64,000 bases of DNA from Nomia melanderi. Taxonomy: Eukaryota > Arthropoda > Insecta > Hymenoptera > Halictidae. The notes below the pieces were generated by a model. That model saw only the letters and a list, made by a program, of their open reading frames with translations. It had not been told where the DNA came from and ran no database searches. Positions 39,601 through 52,631 of the stretch are shown here, one piece after another; the first letter of the stretch is position 1; every line of letters starts with the position of its first letter. The DNA lies in NCBI RefSeq assembly GCF_051020985.1, contig NC_135002.1:5394001-5458000 (forward strand), given 5' to 3'. The translations under genes were made by a program, and so were the position numbers.

Positions 39601-40701
39601 AAGTATTTTCCACTTTTTATACCACTGTGTAACTGAACTGGCGTAAGATGACACGGAAAAAATTCTAACCCACTCTTTTCTCCTCCATAACTGCGTTTGC
39701 ATAATTTATCTGCTAAAATGCTTGAATTTTCCAGCGAAGTCACATAATCCTCCACTAAAAGAAAATACATAAACAGAAATCAGATTAATACTTAAAATCT
39801 TTTATAATTACAAGAAGGATAGAGGCAAAAGTATTACTTGATAAAACTGGTATTCCTTCATTTTCTGCTTGCTCTTTATTTTTTGCATCATCTGTTAACA
39901 GCACAGTCTTAATATTACAACCATTAGAACTTAAGTGTTTGTTATACCACTTCGTTGCAAGTCGAATAGCTCTATCATTTCTATCGTTCATGCTTTCACC
40001 AGGATTACGTTCAATGTAAGTATCTCTATATAAAAAAGAATATAAGTCATAAAGATTTGGTTTCTGTTTAAGACAGTTCCAGTTACATTATCAAATATAT
40101 AATATCTCCTACATACTTGTGATGTTCATTTACAAATACATAAAACTTTCTATGTGTGTCACCAATGATATTTTTCAACTTTTTATATACTGTAGAACTT
40201 TTATGTTTCACTTCCTCTAATACCGTTTGCAGGATTATGACATTACAAATAACTTCTTCTTCCAAAATGTCAATCTATAATTACAAAATTTCAATGTTAA
40301 TGTTCTCATCGCAAGTCAATTTAAAATGTAATTGACATTTCATATACATTATACTGACTTGGTCCAAAACAATATTGGTATCCAACAGAAGATAATAGGG
40401 TTGCATGAGTTTAATATTTTTTGCGCTGGAATCTTCATCATCCAAAATAATATTTTTATTTCTGTACAAGCATTTATCACAGGCTTTGGAACCACAGTGA
40501 ATATCATCTCTGAGGTAATGTTCCCGGACAGTCTGAACAAACAGAAAAAAAAAACATTTCCCATATTGATATTTATTCGTACAGAAACTTACTCTTGGTA
40601 AATTATATTAACTAAAATTGAAAAAGTTATGAAACAACTTTGTTTACCTTAAAGACTTTACCACCCTTCGTTTTCCGAAAGAAAACCTTCGTCGTTAACA
40701 T
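36686..40701 (-). CDS. Dis3: Exosome catalytic subunit DIS3 / RRP44
   Basis: Processive 3'-5' exoribonuclease with an endonucleolytic PIN domain; catalytic subunit of the RNA exosome. Exons in transcript order: 40701-40648, 40532-40359, 40274-40117, 40025-39838, 39754-39528, 39452-39174, 39089-38805, 38723-38486, 38415-38157, 38071-37828, 37757-37537, 37465-37297, 37227-36949, 36868-36686; 2958 nt, 985 aa, every junction in frame. An N-terminal CR3 motif has cysteines at about 31, 36 and 39. The PIN domain has YLLLDTN with Asp69 and Glu97. Cold-shock domains follow, then the RNB catalytic centre SVDPPGCTDIDDALHC (Asp472, 478, 480, 481), the RNB string TSPIRRYADVMVHRLL and an S1 domain. The tail ends in nine consecutive lysines then PKHFVH, a likely nuclear signal. 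The start MLTTKVFFRKTKGG matches the conserved N-terminus of the family. All introns are short. Confidence 0.97.
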
Positions 40702-43700
40702 TTTTCTTTTTATTATTTTGATACAAATATATAAATAATAATAATAATAATAATAATATACGTGTCTTCTTGAAAAAAATAAGAAATAATATGTACTATC
40801 TTTTAAATTCGAACATGTCTATAGATAATCCGATCAACACTACACGTGTATCGAGCCTCCATGATGTAGATAAGTGATACTGTAACACCACTGGTGTTGA
40901 AACATGGAGACTGAACATGACAGAGAGGGAAATTTAAATTTTATTTTAACATCTATAAATGATTAATTTACTTTGATATCTCTTCTCAATTTTAAGACTC
41001 ATTGTGTAATATCGCTCGCGTTTGTATACGACAGCCAAATGCAACAGAGAGAAATCTGAACTAATAGTAATATATTTTTTATTCACGGTACTATAAAAGG
41101 GATTATGAAAAATATATACTTATAATATAAATTTTTCATAAACGAAATTCAAATTTCTAAATAAACCTTTGAATTTGAATGACAATAAAATCGTTTTATA
41201 AATATACAGGCTGCGTTTGGCGTCACAGAATATTGCAATATAGATGCGAATGCTGTTTTCCACAATGTATTATGCTAAAAGCAATAAAGTGAACAACTGC
41301 TATGTTCAGTTAAATATAATTTAGACAAGTATATTTCAAATTACAGGTGAAAATAAACGAAACAGATGTAACAAGTATCTAACAAAGGAAATGCACAAAA
41401 ATATCTGCACTGTTTCTAAAATAGAGGTATTCTGAAAGCATCCTGACTGTGATTATGATTGGTCCGTATGAAAGAGGTAAACGATTATGAGCTACAGCAA
41501 TTTCTTGTTAATTTGAGAATACTTTATTAAAACGTTTCATTTTGTTGTTATTTTTTCTTAATCTTAGTGTTAATTAATTGATATTCCTTTGTAGAATAGA
41601 TAAATGTAATTAAATATATACTGTCAAAACAAATAATGTGTATCATCGGGCAATAGTGATTAAATGAATGTAATATTTAAAAAAAAAATCTGTCCCTTTA
41701 ATTTACAACATATTTCCTACATCGTAATACAAAATACGGTTTGTTTAGTGCACCAGCTGATCCACACAATATGAATCATAGATCACAACAAATTGTATAG
41801 GGACTCCGATCCCGCTAGTGACTTTTTGATGGTGGGAGTGGGGTGAACAACTGCATACTGCATACTTTATCGGTTCAAAACCTGTCGGTCTACATTCCAG
41901 TGTGCTGGTAGACGCCAAGCGTCGTGTTCTATAGGAAATTGAATCGATCGAACCCTGCGACGATCGTTGAAAAGAAAAATGAAGTGATTCACCGGTATAA
42001 AATCAAAAAGACTGCTCGTTTACTTCCGTGAGGGTCATCGGCAACGAGTTCACGGATAAACCACAGGATCTGGAACGGAAGGATCGTACACGGATCGAAG
42101 GCAAAAGGGTAAGTATACTTCTAAGAAAAATACATTTCTCTTCTTCTCCGTTATCGCTGATTTCTATCATTCTTCTCGTTACGGTCCTCGGGGAGCTGTA
42201 AATAAAAAATAACAACATACAACTAAAGCCGAAACCGTGTAACGAACAACAGCGTTGATTGTCGAGAAGATTCGCTTATGGTGTCGCAGCGTAAGATCAC
42301 CTGCCGGAAGGGGTGAGCCACTAGTATTTTCGATGGAATTTGAACGGCCGGTAGATCCCGTGGAGCATCGGGAAATCTGTGAGCCGCGGGAACCTGTACT
42401 CGATTGTTCGGATCTTAACGATCGAGAAAATCACCGTTCGGATAATACCGCGCTACTTAATGCGCCTGCGTTCCGATTTTTGATTAGAATACAACAAACG
42501 CGTTCGCGGTACGCGCGGGTAATATTAGTCGGACTGTCATCTACCCGGCTAAACCTAAACAAGCGGTACATGTATGCGCTATGCTAGCCGCGATAACGGT
42601 CGCGAGAAAAACAGGTTGCGACTAATAAATTGAAAACAAAAGCGACGACAGAGTTGCAGTTATGGTTTCGCTGAAAATGGATCGCTAATAGCAGGATTAT
42701 AAGTCGCAGCTGTGGGGAAGCAGATTAAAATAGCGTATGACACATATACAGCTAAATATTCTTCCCTCGTTTTGCCTAAGCAGAATCGCCCTGTGCATAC
42801 CGAGGAAGAGAATTAAGTTAGTCGCAGTTTGGCCTGTATCGAGCGCGGAACGCGACGATACGAAACGAATGAAAGCCGTTCACGTGATTAATCGGTGATC
42901 GCGGAGAGGAAGGGTCCACTTCTCTTGGGCCTACATCGATCAATGGGAACCCGATCTTCCCGGTTCCTGTTTGTCACGTGTAACGGAACACTGTACTTTA
43001 CTCCTGTAAAAAATTAACGTCAATTCCATTCCCCTCTTTCGGCCAAGGCAATATGCGTGTCTTCGGATAGGTTATACGGTCGATGGATCAATTGGAAACG
43101 GAAGATACGAAAAATCATTTGCTCCTAACTTGTTCGTTACAAATGCCAATGATGTACCGTTGAATTCTCTTAAAATAACTTGTCCTTAATAAAAGAATAT
43201 TTCAGTTTCATTTCAATTGAATTATTCTCGTTTCAAATTGCATTGTTTATCACCCGTAAAATCACGATAGCGGAAATCGTTCGGTTCACCGTTAACTGTC
43301 CACTCGATTATCCAAATTTGTCTACATTTTGGTCGGCAACTACACGGTGTCGGGTTCGTGAAAGCGGAACTCCGGTTTCACGATCCCCGATCGATGAACG
43401 AGGATCAGCATGCGTAAAAAGGATTATTTAGGAATTCGAACACCGGTTAACACAGAACAGTCGTAGAAACAAGTCTAATTCTCTTTCGTTCAGCTGTTAC
43501 GATTGAGATGTAGCATGTGTACGATCGTGCGTGCGTGCGCTAGCGACGTGTCTGTATGTGTGCGTAACCCGGGTGGCATTGGCTCGTCCTTAAGGTTAGG
43601 TGCGCCGTGGCATCGTTTGAGGGCACGGGGTGCGGTGGGGGGTTGACAACCACTGCTTTGGAATTCGAGTTCTTTATTTTTATGAGAGGCAACGTCGGAA

Positions 43701-45461
43701 ACCAGCCTCTTTGGGGCCCTTCTCACCTGTTACATACCACCGGCATTTATGCTACCATTTAACCAGAAGTTAAGAGTCCTCCCGTACATAAAACACGTTA
43801 AACTGCCTCGCGAACGGGCCGAACGTGTGCTTTTTGTCCCCTTCCCCCTCTCGAATTCGGCTCCGATGAAAAATGCCCGTTCGCTTCACGACGACAATGA
43901 CGAATCTTCTCGGACGTATTTCTTTCTTCGCCGTAACAGACTCTTTCCCCATCGGCGGAGCAATGGCGAAAAATTATTGGAAACGAATGTCTTACAGGGA
44001 GATCGGTCCGGATACGAAATGCATTTCTGTATTGTATTCTAATGGGAAATTACGATGTCCTTACGATTAAGGACATTGTATTTAGTAGTAGTCACGAAAT
44101 TACGTTTCCTAGAGGAATGGATACGTGTGTGCGTTAATTTCATGTAGCAGTCTCGCGTGGGCGAGCAGCACGATGTATACCGTGAATGGATCTGCCTACG
44201 TATGGCTCGTTTGTTAGCCAACAAATAATTTCCATCGGTCTCGGACGTGTCGGTACGGTTTTCTGATCGTCACTTTCGACGGTCAGCCGTTCGCACGTGG
44301 GTGGAAAGCGGTGCGCGCAATGATCGACGATTTTCGTCGCCGTATATGGTCATTTTTAGTATTGTCATTATGGCACCTCTGCCCGTTCAGCTTTGTCACG
44401 GTACAAGGCAACGTCCTTCCTGTCCGTGTTCCTTTATGCAGCGTTGGATAAAATATCATTTTGTAACGTAAATGATCTATTAGAAGTTCACCTTTAAATC
44501 ATGTTCATAACTTTGTAAATAAAGCACGTGCTTTATTTGTTGTCACTTTTAAATGGCATATCATCAATCCGAAATATTACTGTTCAGCTGTGCTGGACCG
44601 ATACTGTGTTCATGAAAAAATACTCGAACCGAAGAAAATGTTGAGAGATCTATTTTGTTACGTACGAATAGTATTTAAATTACGAATAGATTTACTTCGC
44701 AGAACATTATGGTTCCTCGTGTTATAATACCATATTTTTCTTGATTTATATTTATTATAAAAAATATTTGTTGTATTGGAAATATTTGATAATATTTCGT
44801 TTTATGTGTTGACAAAAACTTCGGAATAAATTCTGGTTTGCTTCGTAGAAATATTCGGCTTTTGTAAAATGCCGTTGAAGTTCCAACCAATCAGATTACA
44901 GGTATTTCGTTCTAAGGCGTTAGCCTCCCTCTATCTTCTCGCGCGCTAGATACAAACGCAACTTGATGTTTCAAAGTTCTTGTACTACGTACGGTATATA
45001 TGTTATATATGCATGTATTACTATGATATCGTGGATGTTTGTGTGTTCATACTGTAATTAGTAGTTTAAAAGATAAAATAAATACATTTCAATCGGTGGA
45101 GCTATTGGCGCGGGCGGGACTTTTGAAAACGGGAAGCTGGTTTACCGTAGATTATCCATTCCGCTACGGCTCAGTATGCCCGGTCTCATTAAGAGTGTTG
45201 ACGTTTTCACGTCTCGAAGTTGCCAACCACGATATCTTGAAAACTAGAACGAGAATGCGTTCTATTTCCACATGAACTCTCCGCCGTTCTAAACTTAAAC
45301 ATGCTTGCCGGGCATTAATTTTAGTGGACTCTTGCCGGCGCCTCAAGTCTTCGCGAATTTTCGTCCCACCCCCGGGCAACGAGGTCGGAAGAGCAAAGAA
45401 AAGAAATACCTGGGGCACGCGTGACAAACTTATCTCTTCCTTCATTCCAGAATGTGTCAAG
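40702..45461. other. Spacer between divergent DIS3 and ihog
   Basis: 40702-41900 is AT-rich. From 41900 on it is GC-richer and holds the possible ihog leader exon with the donor at 42108. No coding exon is recognised; open frames at 42255 and 43490 lack support. Confidence 0.5.
41880..42108 (+). promoter_or_regulatory. Possible 5' UTR exon and promoter of ihog
   Basis: The ihog coding exon starts just after a splice acceptor (45450), so a non-coding first exon must lie upstream. At 42108 there is a near-ideal donor, AAAAGG|GTAAGTATAC, on the plus strand, the best one noticed between DIS3 and ihog. The exon's left edge is a guess. Confidence 0.3.
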
Positions 45462-48400
45462 ATGCAACCTGTGCCGTCCCTGTGTGGCGTCGTTGCCGTA
45501 TGGCTTCATATTCTGGCCAGCTTCGCTCATGGTAAGTGTGTGTCTATATCGTCACCGATAGAAATCTATGGTGTTCTAAATCCTCTGAATTTACGCAGAG
45601 TTCGTTATATATAAATTTTTGTCCATTGGCAGGACAAAGACAAGATGGTATGTCTTTTACAAGGCACCCTCAACCGCTGGATGCACCATTAGGAGACGAT
45701 GTAAACTTCGAGTGCAACCTCAATCTTCCCGCTGAACGATTCGCTTGGCGTCATAGGCGGTTAAATTCAGACAAATGGTTGGCAGTTCCTCATATACCCA
45801 GTAACGGTGGCAAAACGTCCAGACATGTTGTGAATTTCGATGACGAGTCGAAAGCCGGAGATTACCGGTGTATAGCTTTTTATGGTGGGCTTTGATTTTA
45901 TTTTTCTAGACCGTACAATGTTTCCGCGAAACTGCGTGACAGTGGACCTATATTAATTGTTGTAGGTTCTAGTGGATTAGCTTCTGATCCAGCACGATTA
46001 ACGCTTGCTACTCTTCAGAAGTTTACCGACAAGAGCGACGTTGTTATACGCGTTGCAGCCGGGAATACAGTACCTATTACCTGCCCTGTGCCTTACTCTG
46101 CACCAGAAGCTATAATTCAATTCTACAAAGACAATAATCCTATACAGAATGTTAATGGGAAAACCATGGTTATCGAAAACGTTAAAGTATCGGATAGCGG
46201 AAGTTACCATTGCTCTGCTAGTAATTATATAACTAGCCAATTGTTCAGCAGCAATCACAAAACTATTTTGAATGTGCACACGAATCCCACTTTTCAACAG
46301 CCGTACTTCATCAAACAGCCGCAAACGGAATATAAAGTTCTGCGGGGAAAGAATGTTACTCTAGAATGTTTCGGCGTTGGTTATCCAGTGCCTTCTGTTA
46401 CGTGGAGCAGATTAGGTAGTCCGTTACCGGCTAACTCTATAAAGACATCGATGGGCTTGACGATAATGAACGTCCAGTCCGCAGACAGAGGAGAATACGA
46501 TTGCACGTGGATCAGTAATAATAACGCTCATATCAAATCTGTGATTATATTAAAAGTAATGGAAGCGCCTAAGGTGATCAAATCGCCGAAGGAATCCACG
46601 TTTTCTGAGGGTGGGGAATTGGAGCTTTCTTGTTCAGTGACCGGCGAACCACACCCGAAAGTCGAGTGGCTAATCAACGGAGAATCATTGTTGCCCAACG
46701 ACAATTTGGAAATTAAAGGCTCCACCCTTGTTATCTCCGAGGTTGAGAAGAAACACGCTGGCATAGTACAATGCGCCGCAAGCAATGAATACGGTTCAGA
46801 TTCTGGCTATAATTTGTTATGGGTTAATCCGAAGCAACAGATTGGCACAACCGAATCGCGACCGGACTACGGAGTTCCCAATCCAAGGCACAAACACACA
46901 AGGGGAGGCGGAAGGAGAAGAATCAAAGACGGAAAGCGAAAAGGAACTGGTAATGTTTCCATTGTTTAATTTAGCGAGGTACAATGTTTCATTCCGTTTA
47001 AATGTATGTCTCGTCTTTTTAGTAGTTTTAGTACCGCCAAATCAGCCAAACGTCACGAGACTTTCAGACGCTTCCGTAATGGTGAGGTGGTCCGTACCTA
47101 ATAATACGGGTTTGCCAATTCAGTTTTTCAAAGTTCAGTATCGCGAATTTGGACAAAAGGTGAATTTGGGTAAACAGGGAAAGTGGATGACTCCGAATTC
47201 TGAGATATCGCGTAATGTGACAACGTTCGAAGTGCCCGATTTACAGCCTGATCATACATATAGGTTTAGAATCGCCGCGGTTTACTTAAACAATGACAAC
47301 AAGCTTAGCCGGAATTCAGACCGTTTTCATCTGAAAAAAATTGGCCGGCTTCAGAGGAACAAAATGCCTATACCGTTGCTAACAAACACAAAAGCTTTGA
47401 GTCCTCATGAAGTGTTACTTATTTGGCAAAATTCGGATCCATCGGCAGAAATAGATGGGTTCTACGTATATCATCGGGCCTCGACAACGGCTGAAGACTA
47501 TGTGAAGACCACGGCTGAAGGAAAAAATTCCTACAACATAACGATATCTTATTTACAACCTGACACGACGTACGAGTTCAAGGTACAGAGTTTCTCCGTG
47601 GATGCCGCTTCGGAATTCTCGAAGATTCTTCGGCAAAAGACAAAAAAAGTCGTGATCGAGCATCATGAGAACGATAACCGTAACGATCACGGTGGCAATC
47701 TGACGTTGGACAGTCGGGTACGGCCCGCAGACGATAGAAACGCGAACATGTATGCGATAATAGGCGGAGTTCTCGGTGGATCGACTCTACTAGGTGGCTT
47801 AACAGCTGTAGCAGTAGTATATAAGAGAACTAAGCATAAACAGAGCCGAGAGTCTTCGCAAAGCGAAGGTGGCTATAGCTTCTAATAATAAGCGTATTGC
47901 AATAATAATATAAACTTCATAAAATGTTTCTCTTTGTGGCAGGAAAACCTATTACGAATGGAAGAGTAATGAACGGTGGAGTTACCGACTCGAAAATGAA
48001 TATAACATCAAATCCGCTCGCTGGTCTCGACACATCTGAAGATATAATACAGCCTAAGGTCGGTATTTGTAAGTAGCAATATCAATCACTGTTGCTCTGT
48101 CTCGGAGGGAAAGAATGACTGAACGCTGTGCTAATTTCATAAAAAAAGAAAAAGAAATACTGCTCTGTTTTTATGTACAATACATAACAAAATTTCCAAT
48201 TGTCTAAAGTCATTCGACTTTCCCCTTACAGTCAGAAGTACACTAGGCGAACGTAAACACAATCTTATTCGCGTACGTGTCCACTTTGTGCGCCTACGAT
48301 GTTTGTATTGCGAACATTCGTATAATTCTGTGTGTATGTGCGCGTGTTCTGTGGAGTTGGAATTATGGCCGGAGTTCGATCTTAGCCCAACGAAATGAAT

Positions 48401-49114
48401 ATAGCGAAATCGAACAAATTTCTTGTTTTCAGTGATTAGATTAAATAAATTCCGGTCGTGATGGCAAGCAGACTCTTGTTAAATATATTCTCTATCTAAT
48501 TCGATCAAGCTTATACAATTTTAACGAATGGATGCATATTAGGTTGGACGTAATCGAGCTCCGTTATATTCCAATGGTACGCCATAAAGTTTGACACGTT
48601 CATCTTTGTGGTGCTTCGGCCCCCGTTCTATTTTAAAGCGACTTCCATTTTATTTTATTTTTTTTCTACGCACTATCCGCACGCGACTGCATCTATGTAT
48701 TTACATTGGACTAACGTGTTTCTGCTTTCAGACTATTCGATATTAAGGAGACTAGTCTTTTCTAGCTTTAGCATTGGTCGCGTGTGCTGCTACTTTAATT
48801 CTGCTCGCTCTTTGCACTCTTCTCTGGAGCCGCTTTTCTTTTGTTTTTCTTCCGAACGCCACACATGTACGTTATCCCCTCAAAAAAAAAAATATCTCGC
48901 TCCCTTCGAGCTGATCTGTAAGAAGCGAACGAACACGCATGTTTCTAAACAGAGCGGACAACAATCGCCGATGGAAATGGCCTCGTTTCTAAACGGGCAA
49001 AACAACAACAGCAACAACCATAATACCAGTGACACAGTTGGAACTGACGTGAACACATCATATACTGAGCCCACTCTGCTCCAGGGATCACTGCCTATTG
49101 AACAACCTCTGTGA
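45462..49114 (+). CDS. ihog: Interference hedgehog-type Hedgehog co-receptor (Ig/FN3 transmembrane protein)
   Basis: Cell-surface protein that binds Hedgehog with Patched. Coding exons: 45462-45531, 45633-45884, 45966-46949, 47023-47868, 47943-48058, 48953-49114; 2430 nt, 809 aa. The acceptor at 45448-45450 shows that the first coding exon has a 5' UTR exon upstream. Signal peptide: residues 1-24. Four Ig domains have cysteine pairs at about 51/103, 147/190, 242/287 and 330/377. A strongly basic linker follows (about 415-435). Two FN3 domains start at 440 (PPNQPNVTRLSDASVMVRW) and about 555. The transmembrane segment is 679-702, with a cytoplasmic tail of about 107 residues rich in Asn and Ser. 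The first FN3 resembles the Hedgehog-binding FN3 of Drosophila Ihog. Reading through the donor after exon 4 gives an alternative short end, GGYSF-stop (47885). The donor at 48059 is weak (GTCGGT). The paralogue boi is the alternative name. Confidence 0.9.
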
Positions 49115-49367
49115 ATAATGTTTCACAGCTACATCACATCCACATCATATCTAGATTTCCGATACCAGTTATCGTGCCAGGATTAATTTCAAATTTATGT
49201 AGATACATAATCGATGTTTCTTTTCGAATGTGTTGAAGTAGGCGATAACGATGCTTTTTTTAGTGAGACTTTAAACTTGTAGATTTTAGTTATCAACGAG
49301 TCGAACAAACAAACCGTTATAAGACATGTACAGGGTGCCGTAATAGGTATGCTCAAATACTTGAATT

Positions 49368-49397
49368 AATTACTGGACGTTCGTTCGTCCAGTAATT
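49368..49397. repeat. Perfect hairpin, 12-bp arms, in the ihog 3' region
   Basis: AATTACTGGACG, loop TTCGTT, CGTCCAGTAATT. It would fold as a stem-loop in RNA if the ihog 3' UTR reaches this far. Confidence 0.85.
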
Positions 49398-49494
49398 GCA
49401 TTCTTATTCAAGACTATGTCTTTCCTTTACGCATAATACCTTCTCTTAAAGCTCAAGGTAGATAAGGGCGTAGAACGTACAAGGTAGATATGGT

Positions 49495-49593
49495 GTTCGA
49501 CCATAAAGTGTGTATGTTAAAGTTATTAATGCATCTGTTCGACAAATCATTTTCTTGTTCAATATTGCTGACTATACGCACTTTATGGTCGAC
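49495..49593. repeat. Inverted repeat, about 20-bp arms, in the ihog 3' region
   Basis: GTTCGACCATAAAGTGTGTA at 49495 pairs with ATACGCACTTTATGGTCGAC at 49574-49593, with one mismatch and one extra base, around a 58-base loop. It could be a long stem-loop or a small mobile element relic. Confidence 0.75.
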
Positions 49594-51040
49594 ATAGTAA
49601 TCAATGAATTTACGTGTAAGTCAGCTTACGCGCGCATAGATAGCCCGTAGGATCGCGCAGGCTCAGAACTGAACCAATTTTGGGGTGAGGGGGGGTCGGA
49701 TTCGCGTAGATTTTATATTAATTTTACACCAGGCAGCTTTTAAAGTTATCTATGTTTCCTAATTTAAATTAACTAGTGTTCACGGTTTTGTAAATACGCG
49801 ACTTATTATTAGTTAGGTCGAGTTCAGACATGAATGAAATTGTGTTTGATATGCACAAGAAAAAGATAGCTGTGCTATGTATTTTATATTGTGCGTTTTG
49901 AATGTTACTAATGATATCGAAACTTTTAGTTACTTTTGAATCGCCGACTTGACACCGCCGCTTGTATTCAATTTTCGTTACATTATCATAACCGACGCAA
50001 GAAACATTATTTAAAGAATTTTTTATTACGCTAGAAAAAAAATCTTACACGAATCCCTAGTACGTACGTTGCTAACAGTATTTGTTACATAATACTATGA
50101 AGTTAACTTATAATAGCAGTATTTTTCCTAGCTTTGAGTTAGATGCAATAATTGTTTAGTGATCGTTGTTGTATTCTTGACGGTAATCAAGCTTTATAAT
50201 GACTCTCGCGATTAAAAACTCATGAAACGTATGAAGGCCCTACGATTTGTTAGTTGAAATTTCGATATTAGAAAACGAGGAAATGAACAAATTTGTAAAT
50301 AAGTTTTTGTAAAATCTTACGACGCTATTTCTTTACATATACATATATACACATACTTTGAACGTAAAATTAGTTATTTAAATCTTCTATATTTTTTAAA
50401 ATTAATTATGGCGATTTATATTGCCAAGGACTATTGTGAATGGGAGAAGGAAAAAAATGTTGTATATATTAGCATGGTTCAAATTTTATGCAGGAGCATA
50501 CGTGCCTTACATCTTGCCTCTACAAAATAATATTAAGATTAATTATTTATACACACGTATGTATGTATATCTACATTTTATGTACTTAACATTTTTTAAA
50601 TAAACATATCAGGAAAAATCTGTTAAGTAAGTTAGTAGTTCCTTTTGAATTTAAATTATAGTTGCCCACATTATTTCGAGACCTCTGAGAGTCATTAATA
50701 GAAATTAGAGTTCCCTCTTGACCGTGCGATATTGAATCACCGACAAGACATTATGTATAATTGAATAGAATAATTATTTTAACCAAAATAATTTAGAAAA
50801 TTGAATTGTTCATTGTGATATATTTAATTTATATTTTACTTTTTTTATAGTCTATAATTAGTAACATTATTTTGTCTAAATCTATGGTTCGTATTAGAAC
50901 TTCAACTTTTTACCGTAGATAGCGTCACGTGCCGTTTTGATCGTTACCACCATTCGTAAACAAATCAAACATCAATTAAAAATATCAGTATCGGTAATTG
51001 TTAATGTATAGTAAATACTTGTTTGAAGTTTACACAAAGT

Positions 51041-51075
<35 letters not shown>
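51041..51075. repeat. (TA)n microsatellite
   Basis: About 17 TA units about 180 bases before the start codon of the methyltransferase-like gene. A shorter (TA) run is at 56823-56842, just after a donor of the Ser/Asp-rich gene. Confidence 0.95.
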
Positions 51076-51079
<4 letters not shown>

Positions 51080-51251
51080 TATATATTTATATCATCGTAT
51101 ATTTATACATCATTGACTGTTATGACTCAGGAGAGATCATATTTCGGTTAACTATTTGATCGTCCGGTACATCATCTATAGCATAATATTATGTAAATAC
51201 CTCGTTATAAGTTAAGTAAACCTTTTAATTGTTTAATAAAGGTATTAAAAG

Positions 51252-52594
51252 ATGGCTGCAACTGTTAAAAGTGATAAAATGTCCGTTAAGACAGCTATAA
51301 AGGCATTTACAGACATTATGCGTTCCTTGAATGAAACGGACCAGCAGATATTTTTGTCATTTATTGCTGATAGTTGGAGACCTGAAGAAGTAAAAGTTCG
51401 ATCACTTTCACAAAGGTTTATAGGTACATAACATTTAAAATTTACATTTAAAATATTAATTTATAACATTTTATATCTATAAGGTAAAAAGCTAAATGAG
51501 CAAACAATGTTTTATAGATGGTTGCCCTAATGAGCATAACACACAAGAAGAACAATTAAGAAATATAAGACAAATTGTTATTGACATCAGGAACAGGGTA
51601 CCCTTTGATGGTATACTGCCATCAGAAAACATTGTGCCACCAACAATTGGACAGGTTTGTTGTTCGATATTATACAGAGTTATAATTTTGTATTATACTT
51701 GTAACCTATTAACAGATACAGAATATGTTAATGGTTCGATAAATGTATAGAATTCGGATTGTGATGCTATGTCAACAAAGCATTTCGATGCATTTCTTTA
51801 TGACAATAATGAAGTTGTTGAGTTAATTGAAGAAGGGAAATTAGATAGTCAGTATTGTGCCAAATGTGGATCTACAAATGTGAAACTATACAGTAAGAAA
51901 ATACTTGTTGAGCTTCTTTTCTTAATTATGCGACAACTTTATTAAAGTAATGCAGCAACTTTGTTTTAGATATTATATCACATTCTATGTCAGTTTCTAC
52001 TATGATCTATGTATTCTCTATTATTTTACCATCGTTAGAGGGAAAAACTGTACTCGATATAGGATCTAGATTGGGTGCTGTTTTGTACGGGGTAAATATT
52101 AAGATTTTAATATCATTAACATAAATGTATATAATTATTTTTAAATTAATTTTCAGGCACATATATTCTCATCAGCACAAAAAATTATTGGTGTTGAAAT
52201 GAATAAAGATCTCTGCACATTACAGTCTAATATAATACATAAATACAAAATGAATGATCGTATAGAAATTATAAATAAGAGAATCGAGGAATGCCCAGAC
52301 ATTGTACAAAGAAGTAATATCATTATTATGAACAACCCATTCGAATTTTATGTTCCAGAATCTGTACATGTTGAAATCTGGAAATTTTTAAAAGCCAACA
52401 TTCAAAAAGGAACAATTCTTATTACCAGACCAGCTGTTGAAACAACTTTTAAGACTCTAAACACAGGAATATTGGTAAAGAAGTGGTTAAAACCCTGTCA
52501 ATTGGATAGGTTTATACAAGAGCCTCAAGTATTTGGATCTTTAGTGTTAGATCCCAATGAACATTGTGATATCAGTTTGTACGAAGTCCGATAG
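51252..52594 (+). CDS. Putative class I SAM-dependent methyltransferase of unknown substrate
   Basis: Exons: 51252-51423, 51518-51654, 51751-51892, 51970-52091, 52157-52594; 1011 nt, 336 aa, all phases agree. The first 150 residues are helical-looking with no recognised domain and end in a Cys pair, YCAKCGSTNVKLY (138-150). Then comes a Rossmann-type methyltransferase core: motif I VLDIGSRLGAVLYG (178-191), motif II with acidic IIGVEMNKD (Glu205), and a motif IV-like IIIMNNPFEFYV (246-257), in which NNPF replaces the NPPY/DPPF of nucleic-acid and protein N-methyltransferases. The C-terminal third (KGTILITRPAVETTF, KKWLKPCQ) is unplaced. I do not recognise the family name. The start has an A-rich upstream context and no competing ATG. 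A poly(A) signal AATAAA is at 52626-52631. Confidence 0.85.
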
Positions 52595-52625
52595 AAAAGA
52601 TTATATAGAAGACTGATTTTTTTAA

Positions 52626-52631
52626 AATAAA
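52626..52631 (+). terminator. Poly(A) signal of the methyltransferase-like gene
   Basis: AATAAA 31 bases after the stop codon. Confidence 0.6.

Larger units (their letters stand above)
49115..51251. other. ihog 3' region and methyltransferase promoter
   Basis: Holds the two inverted repeats and an AATAAA at 50599-50604, which would give a 1.5-kb 3' UTR. 50600-51251 is AT-rich, with the TA repeat close to the next gene. Confidence 0.4.
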
